Assembly (NCBI RefSeq): GCF_014873945.1
Contig: NZ_JADBEC010000001.1
Location: forward strand, 930,001-994,000
Length of the DNA stretch: 64,000 bases
Source: Rhizobium viscosum
GTDB taxonomy: Bacteria > Pseudomonadota > Alphaproteobacteria > Rhizobiales > Rhizobiaceae
Direction of reading: 5' to 3'
The position numbers and the translations under genes are program-made. Shown in pieces: positions 10,716-19,850 of the stretch. A model generated the notes under the pieces. The model searched no databases, was not told the origin of the DNA, and worked only from the letters and a program-made list of their open reading frames with translations. Position 1 is the stretch's first letter. Every line of letters begins with the position of its first letter.

Positions 10716-11807
10716 ATGACGATACGCACACCGGACGCGCCGACCGCCTCCCCTCTTCTCGAATGGTACGACCGCCATCATCGCGACCTGCCCTGGCGGG
10801 TTTCGCCGCCGATGGCCAGACGCGGCATCAAGGCCGATCCCTATCACGTCTGGCTGTCCGAGGTGATGCTGCAGCAGACGACGGTGCAGGCGGTCAAACC
10901 CTATTTCGCCAATTTCCTGGCGAAATGGCCAACGGTGACCGATCTCGCCAATGCGCCGAGCGAGCTGGTGATGGCAGCCTGGGCAGGGCTTGGATATTAC
11001 GCGCGGGCACGCAATCTCAAGAAATGCGCCGAGGCCGTCGCGAGCCAGCATGACGGCATCTTTCCCGACACCGAAGAAGGCCTGAAAGCGCTGCCCGGCA
11101 TCGGCGACTATACGGCGGCTGCGGTCGCGGCCATCGCCTTTAACCGGCAGGCGGCCGTGATGGACGGCAATGTGGAGCGGGTCATCTCCAGGCTCTATGC
11201 CATCGCCACGCCGCTTCCAGCCGCCAAGCCGCTGATGCGCCAGAAGGTGGCTCTGCTGACGCCAGCCGACCGACCCGGCGATTTCGCCCAGGCGATGATG
11301 GATCTCGGCGCCACGATCTGCACGCCGAAGCGCCCGGCCTGCTCGCTCTGTCCGTTCAACGGATCGTGCGAGGCGCTCAGCCTGCATGATCCCGAGCAGT
11401 TTCCAGTCAAGGCCACCAAGAAGGAAAAGCCGATCCGGCGGGGTGCGGCCTTCGTGGCAGTCACCTCAGATGGCGATATCCTGCTGCGGCGGCGTGTCGA
11501 AAGCGGGCTGCTCGGCGGCATGACGGAAATTCCGACGACGGCATGGACCGCGCGGCAGGATGGCGAGACCTCAGCCGAAGCGGCGCCCTTCAAGGCTGAC
11601 TGGGAGAGCGCCGGCAGCGTCACCCACGTCTTCACCCATTTCGAGCTCAGGCTTTCGATCTTCCGAGTGGCAATTGCCAATCGCCTTAAAATCGATGACG
11701 GCTGGTGGGAGCCGGTTACAAATCTTGAAGCTCAGGCGCTGCCGACTATCATGAAAAAAGCGATCGCAGCGGCTATTCCTCTCGCGTTCAAAACAGCCAA
11801 GGGATGA
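10716..11807 (+). CDS. mutY: Adenine DNA glycosylase MutY
   Basis: 363 residues. MutY removes adenine mispaired with 8-oxoguanine. Visible are the HhH motif with LPGIGDYTAAAV, the catalytic Asp in AVMDGNVERV, and the [4Fe-4S] cluster ligands in C-X6-C-X2-C-X5-C spacing (from CTPKRPAC). The C-terminal part (from about 240) is the NUDIX-like 8-oxoG recognition domain. The start used is ATG 10716; an in-frame TTG at 10677 would add 13 residues. Its stop overlaps the next gene's ATG by 4 nt (ATGA), which indicates translational coupling. Confidence 0.95.
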   Translation: MTIRTPDAPTASPLLEWYDRHHRDLPWRVSPPMARRGIKADPYHVWLSEVMLQQTTVQAVKPYFANFLAKWPTVTDLANAPSELVMAAWAGLGYYARARNLKKCAEAVASQHDGIFPDTEEGLKALPGIGDYTAAAVAAIAFNRQAAVMDGNVERVISRLYAIATPLPAAKPLMRQKVALLTPADRPGDFAQAMMDLGATICTPKRPACSLCPFNGSCEALSLHDPEQFPVKATKKEKPIRRGAAFVAVTSDGDILLRRRVESGLLGGMTEIPTTAWTARQDGETSAEAAPFKADWESAGSVTHVFTHFELRLSIFRVAIANRLKIDDGWWEPVTNLEAQALPTIMKKAIAAAIPLAFKTAKG

Positions 11808-12424
11808 TTATGGCAAACGACATCAAGCATATCGTTTTCGATATTGGCAAAGTTCTTATTCATTACGACCCGCATATTCCCTTCAGCCGCCTCATTCCCG
11901 ATGAGGCCGAGCGCAACTGGTTTTTCGCCAATATCTGCACGCACGACTGGAACATCGAACAGGACCGCGGCCGCACCTGGGCGGATGCCGAAGCGTTGCT
12001 GATCGCACAGCATCCGACCCGCGAAGAGCATATCCGCGCCTTCCGCAAGAACTGGCACGAGATGGTGCCGCATGCCTATGAAGACAGCGTCGCAATCATG
12101 GAAGGTTTCATCAACGAGGGTCGGGATGTGACCATGCTGACGAATTTCGCCTCCGATACGTTCCGCGAGGCTCAGGAGCGCTTTCCCTTCCTTAGGAAGC
12201 CCCGTGGTGTGACCGTTTCCGGCGATGTCGGCCTCATCAAGCCTGACATCGCGATCTACGAAACGCATACCAAGAGCTTCGACCTCGATCCGGCCGCGAC
12301 GATCTTCATTGACGACGCGCCTGTCAATGTCGAGGGTGCGAAGGCTGCCGGCTGGAATGCCGTGCTCTTTACCGGCGCCGACAAGCTGCGCGCCGATCTC
12401 GCCACCTATGGACTGAAGGCCTGA
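11804..12424 (+). CDS. HAD-family hydrolase, YihX-like
   Basis: 206 residues with all four HAD motifs: FDIGKVL near 11-17 (nucleophile Asp, second position Gly as in YihX-type phosphatases), the Thr of MLTNFA, the Lys of GLIKPD, and IFIDDAP. The cap is a small helical insert. E. coli YihX dephosphorylates alpha-D-glucose-1-phosphate; the substrate here is unknown. A second ATG at 11810 with an AAGGGA site upstream is an alternative start. It is coupled to mutY by the 4-nt overlap and leads into the SnoaL gene with a 3-nt gap. Confidence 0.88.
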   Translation: MIMANDIKHIVFDIGKVLIHYDPHIPFSRLIPDEAERNWFFANICTHDWNIEQDRGRTWADAEALLIAQHPTREEHIRAFRKNWHEMVPHAYEDSVAIMEGFINEGRDVTMLTNFASDTFREAQERFPFLRKPRGVTVSGDVGLIKPDIAIYETHTKSFDLDPAATIFIDDAPVNVEGAKAAGWNAVLFTGADKLRADLATYGLKA

Positions 12425-12427
12425 GCC

Positions 12428-12793
12428 ATGGCCTTCGACCCCGCAGCGGCCATTGACCGCTTCCACACCGCGATCAACGATCTAGATTTTCCCGAGATCG
12501 AGAACTGGTTTGCCGAGGATGCCACTTATGTCTCTAACGGCGTCGGCAGCCTTGCCGGCCGGGCCGAGATCATGGCCGCATTCCGCCGCTACTTCGACGA
12601 CTACCCGGACCAGACGGCGGAGAATTCTGTGGTCGAGACGCTGACGCCGTTCTCCGGCCGCGCCGTGTGGTCCGTTCGAGCAACACACAGCAAGACCGGC
12701 AAGCCGCTGATCCGCGAAGGCGAGGAAACGATCACTTTCAACGAGGACGGCAAGGTTACGCGCGTCGAGGTGACCGATTACCAGGAATTCTGA
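12428..12793 (+). CDS. SnoaL/NTF2-like protein
   Basis: 121 residues with the NTF2-like cone fold: the N-terminal helix AAIDRFHTAINDLD, the segment WFAEDATYVSNGVG, FRRYFDDYPDQ, and a strand-rich C-terminus ending TRVEVTDYQEF. Members are steroid isomerases, small polyketide cyclases or ligand-binding proteins of unknown function; no specific catalytic set is seen. It ends the mutY-HAD-SnoaL operon, and a strong terminator follows 28 nt later. Confidence 0.8.
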   Translation: MAFDPAAAIDRFHTAINDLDFPEIENWFAEDATYVSNGVGSLAGRAEIMAAFRRYFDDYPDQTAENSVVETLTPFSGRAVWSVRATHSKTGKPLIREGEETITFNEDGKVTRVEVTDYQEF

Positions 12794-12820
12794 CGCGGGA
12801 TCTTAGCGTTAATAATAGGA

Positions 12821-12853
12821 AGCCCGGGGTCTTTCGGCCCCGGGCTTTCTTTT
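12821..12853 (+). terminator. Rho-independent terminator of the mutY operon
   Basis: AGCCCGGGG (12821-12829) pairs with CCCCGGGCT (12838-12846) around a small loop, and a T-rich run follows to 12853 on the plus strand. Confidence 0.85.
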
Positions 12854-12919
12854 ATGCCTCTTCCCTAACTGGAGGTACAAACCGGAAGAGGCTTGGTCCT
12901 GTCCTTGCAAGGAGGTTGC

Positions 12920-14062
<1,143 letters not shown>

Positions 14063-14077
14063 TCATACGCTTTACGC

Positions 14078-14092
14078 TTAACTGTCCGTTAT
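14078..14092 (-). promoter_or_regulatory. Candidate CtrA-binding site upstream of ccrM
   Basis: TTAA (14078-14081), a 7-nt spacer and TTAT (14089-14092) match the CtrA consensus TTAA-N7-TTAA with one mismatch. It lies 28 nt upstream of the ccrM start. CtrA control of ccrM is established in Caulobacter; here it is an inference from position and motif. Confidence 0.4.
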
Positions 14093-14199
14093 GGTTACGC
14101 AAGTTGGTTACCAAAGCCTGAAGCACCGACCCGTTTCGGGAAAATATTCCGGTTTACCTACAAGAAAGAGGCGGACACTCGGCTGCGCCCGCCCCGATT

Positions 14200-14559
14200 T
14201 CACTCCGCCGCCGAGAGTATGTGGACCTGCCTGCTATCCTCAGGCGCCTCAGTGCGCTCGACCATGCCGTAGTCCCTGACGATATGGCCGATGCGCAGGC
14301 GATAATCGGCAAAAATGCCGTTGCGGCCAGCCTTCTGGGCCGCCCGATGGGCTTCGAGGTTGCGCCACTCGCGCAGCGCCTCTTCATCCTGGAAGAAGGA
14401 AAGCGAGAGGATTTTGCCGCGCATCGTCAGGCTCTCGAAACGCTCGATAGAAATGAAGCCATCAATCTTTTCGAGCTCGGATCTGAGTTCGCCGGCAAGG
14501 TCCAGATATCGATGGCGCTCGCCAACATAGGGGATAACCTCGAAGATAACGGCGATCAT
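14200..14559 (-). CDS. ABM-domain (antibiotic biosynthesis monooxygenase-like) protein
   Basis: 119 residues with an antibiotic-biosynthesis-monooxygenase ferredoxin-like fold: IAVIFEVIPYVGE strand, SELEKIDGFISIERFESL, then ILSLSFFQDEEALREWRN and HRAAQKAGRNGIFADYRLRI. Family members include heme-degrading IsdG types and small oxygenases; no specific substrate can be assigned. Its start overlaps the stop of the NIPSNAP gene by 4 nt (ATGA). The two are in one operon that is divergent from an ArsR-type regulator, which may control both. Confidence 0.85.
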   Translation of the reverse strand: MIAVIFEVIPYVGERHRYLDLAGELRSELEKIDGFISIERFESLTMRGKILSLSFFQDEEALREWRNLEAHRAAQKAGRNGIFADYRLRIGHIVRDYGMVERTEAPEDSRQVHILSAAE

Positions 14560-14885
14560 GGCAGCACGAGCTTCGCATGAGGGGCCGAGACGTTCTTCAG
14601 AAAGATGCGGTCCTCTTTCACGATGAAGCGCTCGCGGCGGGCAAATTCGTAATTCTCCCGGCCGAGCGGATCGGCAGCAAGCCTGGCGCGATAGGCCTCG
14701 TAGGCCGCGAGGCTTTCGATATTGTAGACACCGTAAGCCGTTGTTGCCGAGCCCTCATGCGGGCCGTAATAGCCGATCAGGTCGGCGCCGTTTCTCGGGA
14801 TCGCCTGTCCCCAGTTGCGGGCATATTCGGCAAAAGCATCCTTGCGGAAGGGGTCGATCTCGTAGCGGATGAAGCAGGTGATCAT
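14556..14885 (-). CDS. NIPSNAP family protein
   Basis: 109 residues from the ATG at 14885, preceded by AAAGGAGAAAG. The NIPSNAP signature is seen in ITCFIRYEIDPFRKDAFAEYARNW and IGYYGPHEGSATTAYGVYNI. These small dimeric alpha/beta barrels resemble ABM monooxygenases in fold. It is the first gene of a two-gene operon with the ABM gene, overlapping it by 4 nt. The region between its start and the divergent regulator (14886-14963) has paired inverted repeats. Its function is not known. A longer frame to 15653 overlaps the regulator on the other strand and is not real. Confidence 0.86.
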   Translation of the reverse strand: MITCFIRYEIDPFRKDAFAEYARNWGQAIPRNGADLIGYYGPHEGSATTAYGVYNIESLAAYEAYRARLAADPLGRENYEFARRERFIVKEDRIFLKNVSAPHAKLVLP

Positions 14886-14903
14886 CGCTTTCTCCTTTCG
14901 TGT

Positions 14904-14962
14904 TTCGTATGAGAGGCGTTTTCGCACATTGCGATACGAAGATGCTTCGGTTACGATCGAAG
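14904..14962. promoter_or_regulatory. Operator candidates between the NIPSNAP operon and the ArsR regulator
   Basis: TTCGTAT (14904-14910) is an inverted copy of ATACGAA (14934-14940), and CTTCG (14945-14949) is an inverted copy of CGAAG (14958-14962). Both lie in the 78-nt divergent promoter gap, so the regulator may bind here to control itself and the operon. Confidence 0.5.
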
Positions 14963-14963
14963 T

Positions 14964-15650
14964 ATGAAGGAAGGACCCGACATAGCGCAGATCGGCGCAC
15001 TCATCGGCGATCCAGCGCGCGCTAATATGCTGGCGGCGCTGACCGGCGGTCGTGCGCTGACCGCGACCGAACTTGCGGCAGCCGGCGGCATCACGCTGCA
15101 GACTGCCAGCACTCATCTTTCGAAGCTCGAAACCGGCGGGCTGCTGGCTCAGCGTAAACAGGGGCGGCACCGCTATTTCACGCTGGCCGATGAGGCCGTG
15201 GCCCGGCTGATCGAAAGCATGATGGGCCTTGCAGCAAGCCGAGGGCATCTGCGCCACCAGCCCGGCCCTAAGGATCCGGCGCTGCGCAAGGCGCGCATCT
15301 GCTACGACCATCTCGCTGGTGATTTTGGCGTGCGCATGCTGGACAGCCTGGTTGCATCCGGATCGATCGATGCCATCGGCGACGGGCTTGCCGTGACGGC
15401 CAGGGGCGAGAGCGATCTGCAATGCATCGGCATCGACGTCGGCAGCCTCAAATCCTCGCGCCGGCCGCTCTGCCGCTCCTGCCTCGACTGGAGTGAACGC
15501 CGTGCCCATCTTGCCGGCAGCCTCGGCAAGGCGCTGCTTGCGAATTTGATGGAAAAGGGCTGGGCGCGGCGGATGCCGGAAAGTCGATCGGTGGTCTTTT
15601 CGCCGGAAGGCGAGCGGCAGTTTCTCAAGCTTTTTCCGCTGGAAGGCTAA
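14964..15650 (+). CDS. ArsR-family winged-helix transcriptional regulator
   Basis: 228 residues. The first 85 form a winged helix-turn-helix of the ArsR type (GALIGDPARANMLAAL, LTATELAAAGGITLQTASTHLSKLE, LLAQRKQGRHRYFTL wing). The C-terminal 140 residues are an added domain with two Cys near 170-180 (RRPLCRSCLDW); their metal-binding is not established. It lacks the classic CVCD metal motif. It is divergent from the NIPSNAP-ABM operon and probably regulates it. Signal unknown. Confidence 0.85.
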   Translation: MKEGPDIAQIGALIGDPARANMLAALTGGRALTATELAAAGGITLQTASTHLSKLETGGLLAQRKQGRHRYFTLADEAVARLIESMMGLAASRGHLRHQPGPKDPALRKARICYDHLAGDFGVRMLDSLVASGSIDAIGDGLAVTARGESDLQCIGIDVGSLKSSRRPLCRSCLDWSERRAHLAGSLGKALLANLMEKGWARRMPESRSVVFSPEGERQFLKLFPLEG

Positions 15651-15819
15651 CAAGGCGCGATAAGCGTATTCCTGAAATGCTTGCGAGCGACCGTGGTGCC
15701 AAGCTCGCTCGGGTACGCAGAACCTGAATGCAATTGGATCACGGAAAAGCGCAAAGGCACGCGGAATTCCCCCGAATTGGGAGAATTCACATGCTAAGAA
15801 ATTCTATAATTTTGAGACT

Positions 15820-16494
15820 TTAGCCGACGATGGCAAAAGCTTCCCGCTCGCCGCCCTTTTGAGCGGGCTGCGGCGCGCGCCCAATCCACTGCACATGCTT
15901 CTGGAGGATGGCAGCAGCCTCCTCCGCCTTGCCTTGGCGAAGTGCGGCAAGGATAGCGCGATGGTCGTGATCGGTCCGCTTTTCCCAGCCCGATCGCCAG
16001 GCGGAGAACAGGAAGCGAGCGCTTGCCGCATGCAGGTCATCGATCGAGGCCAGCAGGCGCGGCATCGCGCAAGGGGTGAGGATCAGGCGGTGGAAGCGGC
16101 GGTTCGCCTCTTCCCAAGCATGCACATCGGCAGCGGCATCGCCCTCGCGCGTCGCCTCTTCGGCGGCATCGAAGATGGCGGGCGTCAGGTGGCGGATGGC
16201 GTGCTTCAGGGCGAGCACTTCGAGGGCAGCACGCATTTCGGCCACTTCTCGCACTTCGGCGAGATCGAATGAGGCGACGCGTACACCACGGCGCGGCTCA
16301 CTGATCGCCAGGCCCTGCGCCTCGAGCCGGCGAAAGGCCTCGCGCACCGGCACATGGCTGGTCTCGAATTCCTCGGCAACATGGTCCTGACGAAGACGCG
16401 CACCGGGCGCAAGCTCGCCATGCACGATGCGCTCTGCAAGCACGCGGGCAATGCGCGCGGCGATGGTGTCTTCAGGTTCCCTGCTCATTGCCAT
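15820..16494 (-). CDS. GntR-family transcriptional regulator, FCD type
   Basis: 224 residues from the ATG at 16494, with a second ATG two codons on. The N-terminal winged helix (residues 6-75) has the GntR pattern IVHGELAPGARLRQDHVAEEF and VREAFRRLEAQGLA. The C-terminal all-helical FCD ligand domain (about 80-215) has the metal/ligand histidines in FHRLI and DHRAIL. FadR-type members sense small acids and control adjacent catabolic genes, but no such gene is next to it. It is convergent with the ArsR-type gene, 170 nt apart. Confidence 0.88.
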   Translation of the reverse strand: MAMSREPEDTIAARIARVLAERIVHGELAPGARLRQDHVAEEFETSHVPVREAFRRLEAQGLAISEPRRGVRVASFDLAEVREVAEMRAALEVLALKHAIRHLTPAIFDAAEEATREGDAAADVHAWEEANRRFHRLILTPCAMPRLLASIDDLHAASARFLFSAWRSGWEKRTDHDHRAILAALRQGKAEEAAAILQKHVQWIGRAPQPAQKGGEREAFAIVG

Positions 16495-16649
16495 CAAGTA
16501 GCGAGCCCTGCAGGGCTTGTCGAGGTGGCATGAAAGCCGCTCCCCCGCAAAGCTGCTCGCACTGTGCATTCCAGCCATGTCTCGCCATCGGTTGAGCTTT
16601 CAGCGGCCATCGTGTAAAGCCGCATCATCCCCAAACAAGGCATGAGTAT

Positions 16650-17339
16650 ATGGACGGCTTCGACCTCATCATCTTCGACTGCGACGGCGTTCTGGTCGAT
16701 TCCGAAATCATTGCGGCGGATGTTGAATCCAAGCTGCTGACGGAAGCAGGCTATCCGATCAGCATCGAGGAAATGAACGAGCGTTTCGCCGGCCTCACAT
16801 GGCAGGACATCCTCTTCCAGATCGAACGGGAAGCCAGCATCCCGCTCTCGGCATCGCTGCTCGATCAGTCTCAGAAACTTCTCGACATCAGGCTCGAACA
16901 GGAAGTCCAGGCCATTCCCGGCGTCGAATTCGCCGTCAGCCGCCTCTCGATGAAGCGCTGCATCTGTTCGAACTCCTCGAGCCGGCGGCTCGACATGATG
17001 CTGGGTAAGGTCGGCCTGAAGCAGCTCTTTGCGCCGAACATCTTCTCTGCCAAGGATCTCGGCCCCGACCGCGCCAAGCCGAAGCCGGATATCTTCCTGC
17101 ATGGTGCAAGCCAGATGGGCGTTTCGCCTTCCAGGACCGTCGTCGTCGAAGATTCTACGCATGGTGTTCATGCTGCACGCGCTGCCGGCATGCGGGTGAT
17201 CGGCTTTACCGGCGGTTCGCACACTTATCCCTCGCATGCTGATAAGCTGACGGATGCTGGTGCGGAGACGGTGATTTCCCGCATGAACGATCTGCCAGGC
17301 GTTGTCGCCGCATTGGCAGAGTGGGAAGGCGTGCTCTAA
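16650..17339 (+). CDS. HAD-IA family phosphatase
   Basis: 229 residues. The catalytic motif is FDCDGVLVDSE at residues 9-19, with a helical cap (20-85), the Ser motif near CSNSS, the Lys in RAKPKPDIFLH and the acidic pair in VVEDSTHGV. This matches beta-phosphoglucomutase-like and phosphoglycolate-phosphatase-like subfamily IA enzymes; the substrate is not known. The start is the ATG at 16650. No operon partner is seen. Confidence 0.9.
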   Translation: MDGFDLIIFDCDGVLVDSEIIAADVESKLLTEAGYPISIEEMNERFAGLTWQDILFQIEREASIPLSASLLDQSQKLLDIRLEQEVQAIPGVEFAVSRLSMKRCICSNSSSRRLDMMLGKVGLKQLFAPNIFSAKDLGPDRAKPKPDIFLHGASQMGVSPSRTVVVEDSTHGVHAARAAGMRVIGFTGGSHTYPSHADKLTDAGAETVISRMNDLPGVVAALAEWEGVL

Positions 17340-17471
17340 GGGCAGCGGCTTCGCCGCCCTAATGCCTGCAAGAAGCGGCAGCTCTTATTCACGCAACGGG
17401 TTTTTTGCTTGCAGAGGCGCGCCCGCTTTCGCGACGCCATTAGGGCTGACCGATTGTCAGCAGCCGGCGCC

Positions 17472-18155
17472 TCAGCTGCTTTTCTTCTTGGAGTTTTTGA
17501 CGTTCTTGGCGGGCTGATTGTCGAAGCCGACATTGACCCGGACCAGCGCCCCGGAGCCGACCGGCATCTTGATGCCCTCGTGGCGGAAGATGACCTGCGT
17601 GGCCGGCGCGCCGGCCGGGATCTGCGTCGGGAAATTGACGACTTCGGACGACAGGACGTCCTGTCCATCCAGCACCGAGATCCGGATCGGCAGCGTGACC
17701 GGGCCTGGCGTGCCGCCTGGGCCGGCAACAAGACGAAGCTGCGCCACGACGGTCATGGAGAGCGCCGTGTCGTTGAGCATGCACTGGCGGCTATAGTCAC
17801 CGAAAGATGCCTGGAAGACGACCTGCTGCGGATCACCGGTCTTCGCACCTTTCGCATAGGTGCGGTAGATCGCGTCCTGGTCACGCATGAAGATCTGCGG
17901 GCATGCACCCTGCACAACAGGTGCGACCGTTCCTTGCGCGGTAATGCCGGTGCCGATCGGGGCCTGGTTCGACGAAGGACTGGTCGGCGCGACCGGCATG
18001 ATCTGGGCATTGCCGTTCGGCTGAAGCGGAGCGGGGCCGCTGCTCGCAGTTGCGGCTTCAGGCTTGCTGTCGCCGCCGAGGCCGAGCGAATTGCAGCCGG
18101 CAAGAGCCGCAAAAAGGAATGCGGAAACGATGAGACGAGAGACCTTGCCGAGCAC
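17472..18155 (-). CDS. Hypothetical lipoprotein, 227 aa
   Basis: The signal sequence MLGKVSRLIVSAFLFAALAGC ends in a lipobox with the lipidated Cys at residue 21, so the protein is anchored in the envelope. Residues 22-85 are Pro-, Ser- and Ala-rich and probably disordered. Residues 85-215 form an Ig-like beta domain (ACPQIFMRDQ, VAQLRLVAGPGG, LPIRISVLDGQ, TQVIFRHEG). The tail is Lys- and Ser-rich (KNSKKKSS). The architecture is widespread in Rhizobiales with no role assigned. It is divergent from thrC, sharing a 267-nt gap. Confidence 0.82.
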   Translation of the reverse strand: MLGKVSRLIVSAFLFAALAGCNSLGLGGDSKPEAATASSGPAPLQPNGNAQIMPVAPTSPSSNQAPIGTGITAQGTVAPVVQGACPQIFMRDQDAIYRTYAKGAKTGDPQQVVFQASFGDYSRQCMLNDTALSMTVVAQLRLVAGPGGTPGPVTLPIRISVLDGQDVLSSEVVNFPTQIPAGAPATQVIFRHEGIKMPVGSGALVRVNVGFDNQPAKNVKNSKKKSS

Positions 18156-18213
18156 GATATTCCACCCCTTGCAAACGCTTTTCTTCTAGGTGCTTGCGAC
18201 TTTCGCGCAAGGC

Positions 18214-18242
18214 CTTTCATGACAGTTGGCGATGGTCTATAT
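18214..18242 (+). promoter_or_regulatory. Candidate thrC promoter
   Basis: CTATAT at 18237-18242 matches the alphaproteobacterial -10 element, and CTTTCA (18214-18219) with a 17-nt gap is a weak -35. The transcript leader to thrC would be about 170 nt, with no riboswitch recognised in it. Confidence 0.35.
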
Positions 18243-18422
18243 CAGCGGCGCAAAGAAAAATCGATTGGGTAAGCACCGTTTTGATGCACTTTTCGGCGCC
18301 GGCTGCGGGCAACTTCAATAGGATACCTGCGACACTGCCCCAGCAGGCCGTTAAGCCCCCTCTTTTCGGCGGAACGGCAGCGTCCCGTTTGCGCACGGAA
18401 TTTCTCCAGCCATAGATCAAGG

Positions 18423-19823
18423 ATGACGAACGTGGACTATATCTCGACCCGCGGCGAGGCCCCTTCCCTCGGCTTTTGCGACGCCCTTCTGGCGGGGCTG
18501 GCGCGCGATGGCGGGCTCTACGTTCCCCGCAAATGGCCGAGCTTTTCCAAGAAGGAAATCCGCGCGCTGCGCGGCAAGACCTATCAGGAGATTGCCTTCA
18601 CCATCCTTTCGCCCTTCACCAATGGCGAAATCCCCGATGAAACCTTCCGGGCGATGATCGACGAGGCCTACGGCACTTTCCGCCATCCGGCGATCGCGCC
18701 GCTGATCCAGACCGGCCCGAACAGTTTCGTGATGGAACTCTTCCACGGCACGACACTCGCCTTCAAGGATGTGGCGATGCAGCTTCTTGCCCGCCTGATG
18801 GATTATGCGCTGGAAAAGCGCGGCGAGCGGGCGACTATCGTCGGCGCCACTTCGGGCGATACCGGTGGGGCTGCGATCGACGCCTTCGCGGGCCGCGAGC
18901 GCACCGACATTTTCATCCTCTTCCCGCATGGCAAGGTTTCGCCAGTACAACAGCGGCAGATGACGACGTCGACATCAGGCAATGTGCATGCGCTTGCCGT
19001 CGAGGGCAATTTCGACGATTGCCAGAACCTCGTCAAAGCCATGTTCAATGACGTTGCCTTCCGCGACAAGGTAAAGCTTTCGGGCGTCAACTCGATCAAC
19101 TGGGCGCGCATCATGGCGCAGATCGTCTATTATTTCACAACGGCGATCGCACTCGGCGGACCGGATCGGAAGATCTCGTTCACGGTACCGACTGGGAATT
19201 TCGGCGATATCTTCGCCGGCTACTGTGCCAAGCGCATGGGCTTGCCGATCGACAAGCTCGTCATCGCCACCAATGAGAACGATATCCTGGCGCGAACGCT
19301 GAAGACCGGCCGTTATGACATGAAGGCGGTGAAGGCCACCACCTCGCCTTCCATGGATATCCAGATATCCTCCAACTTCGAACGGCTGCTGTTCGAAGCC
19401 TATGACCGCGATGCCTCCAAGGTTCGCGCCGCCATGGAAAGCCTCAAGCAATCCAATGGTTTCGAGATCTCGCCCGAAGCGCTGAAATTCATCAAGAAGG
19501 ATTTCCGCGCCGGCCGCGCAAGCGAACGACAGGTGGCGGAAACGATCCGCAAGACCTACGCGGAAACCGGCTATCTGCTCGATCCGCATTCGGCGATCGG
19601 CGTCTTCGTGGCCGCCAAGAGGGAAAAGCCTAATACCCCGATGGTGACGCTTGCCACCGCCCATCCGGCGAAATTCCCGGCTGCCGTAAAATCCGCCTCC
19701 GGTATTGACCCGGCGCTTCCGACGTGGCTTGCTGATGTGATGCACAGGGAGGAGCGCTTCCAGATCATCGAGCCCGAGCTCAAAGCGGTTGAAACCTTTA
19801 TCGGCAAGCATGCCCGCAGCTAG
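18423..19823 (+). CDS. thrC: Threonine synthase
   Basis: 466 residues. ThrC is the PLP enzyme that converts O-phosphohomoserine to threonine. The N-terminal signature DYISTRGEAPSLGFCDALLAGLA and the PLP lysine in LAFKDVAMQL near residue 118 are seen, with GATSGDTGGAA for the PLP phosphate. The length fits the short (ThrC type 1) group. Its partner thrB lies 13 kb away on the other strand at 32024-32989. It is followed 27 nt later by the M16 protease gene, the usual rhizobial order. Confidence 0.95.
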   Translation: MTNVDYISTRGEAPSLGFCDALLAGLARDGGLYVPRKWPSFSKKEIRALRGKTYQEIAFTILSPFTNGEIPDETFRAMIDEAYGTFRHPAIAPLIQTGPNSFVMELFHGTTLAFKDVAMQLLARLMDYALEKRGERATIVGATSGDTGGAAIDAFAGRERTDIFILFPHGKVSPVQQRQMTTSTSGNVHALAVEGNFDDCQNLVKAMFNDVAFRDKVKLSGVNSINWARIMAQIVYYFTTAIALGGPDRKISFTVPTGNFGDIFAGYCAKRMGLPIDKLVIATNENDILARTLKTGRYDMKAVKATTSPSMDIQISSNFERLLFEAYDRDASKVRAAMESLKQSNGFEISPEALKFIKKDFRAGRASERQVAETIRKTYAETGYLLDPHSAIGVFVAAKREKPNTPMVTLATAHPAKFPAAVKSASGIDPALPTWLADVMHREERFQIIEPELKAVETFIGKHARS

Positions 19824-19850
19824 ATGACGGCAGGCGCAGAAAGATAGCAC

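Noticed and set aside
18370..18390. GGAAC...CGTT near thrC as an EcfG promoter
   Set aside because: The spacer is only about 10 nt, not 16-17.
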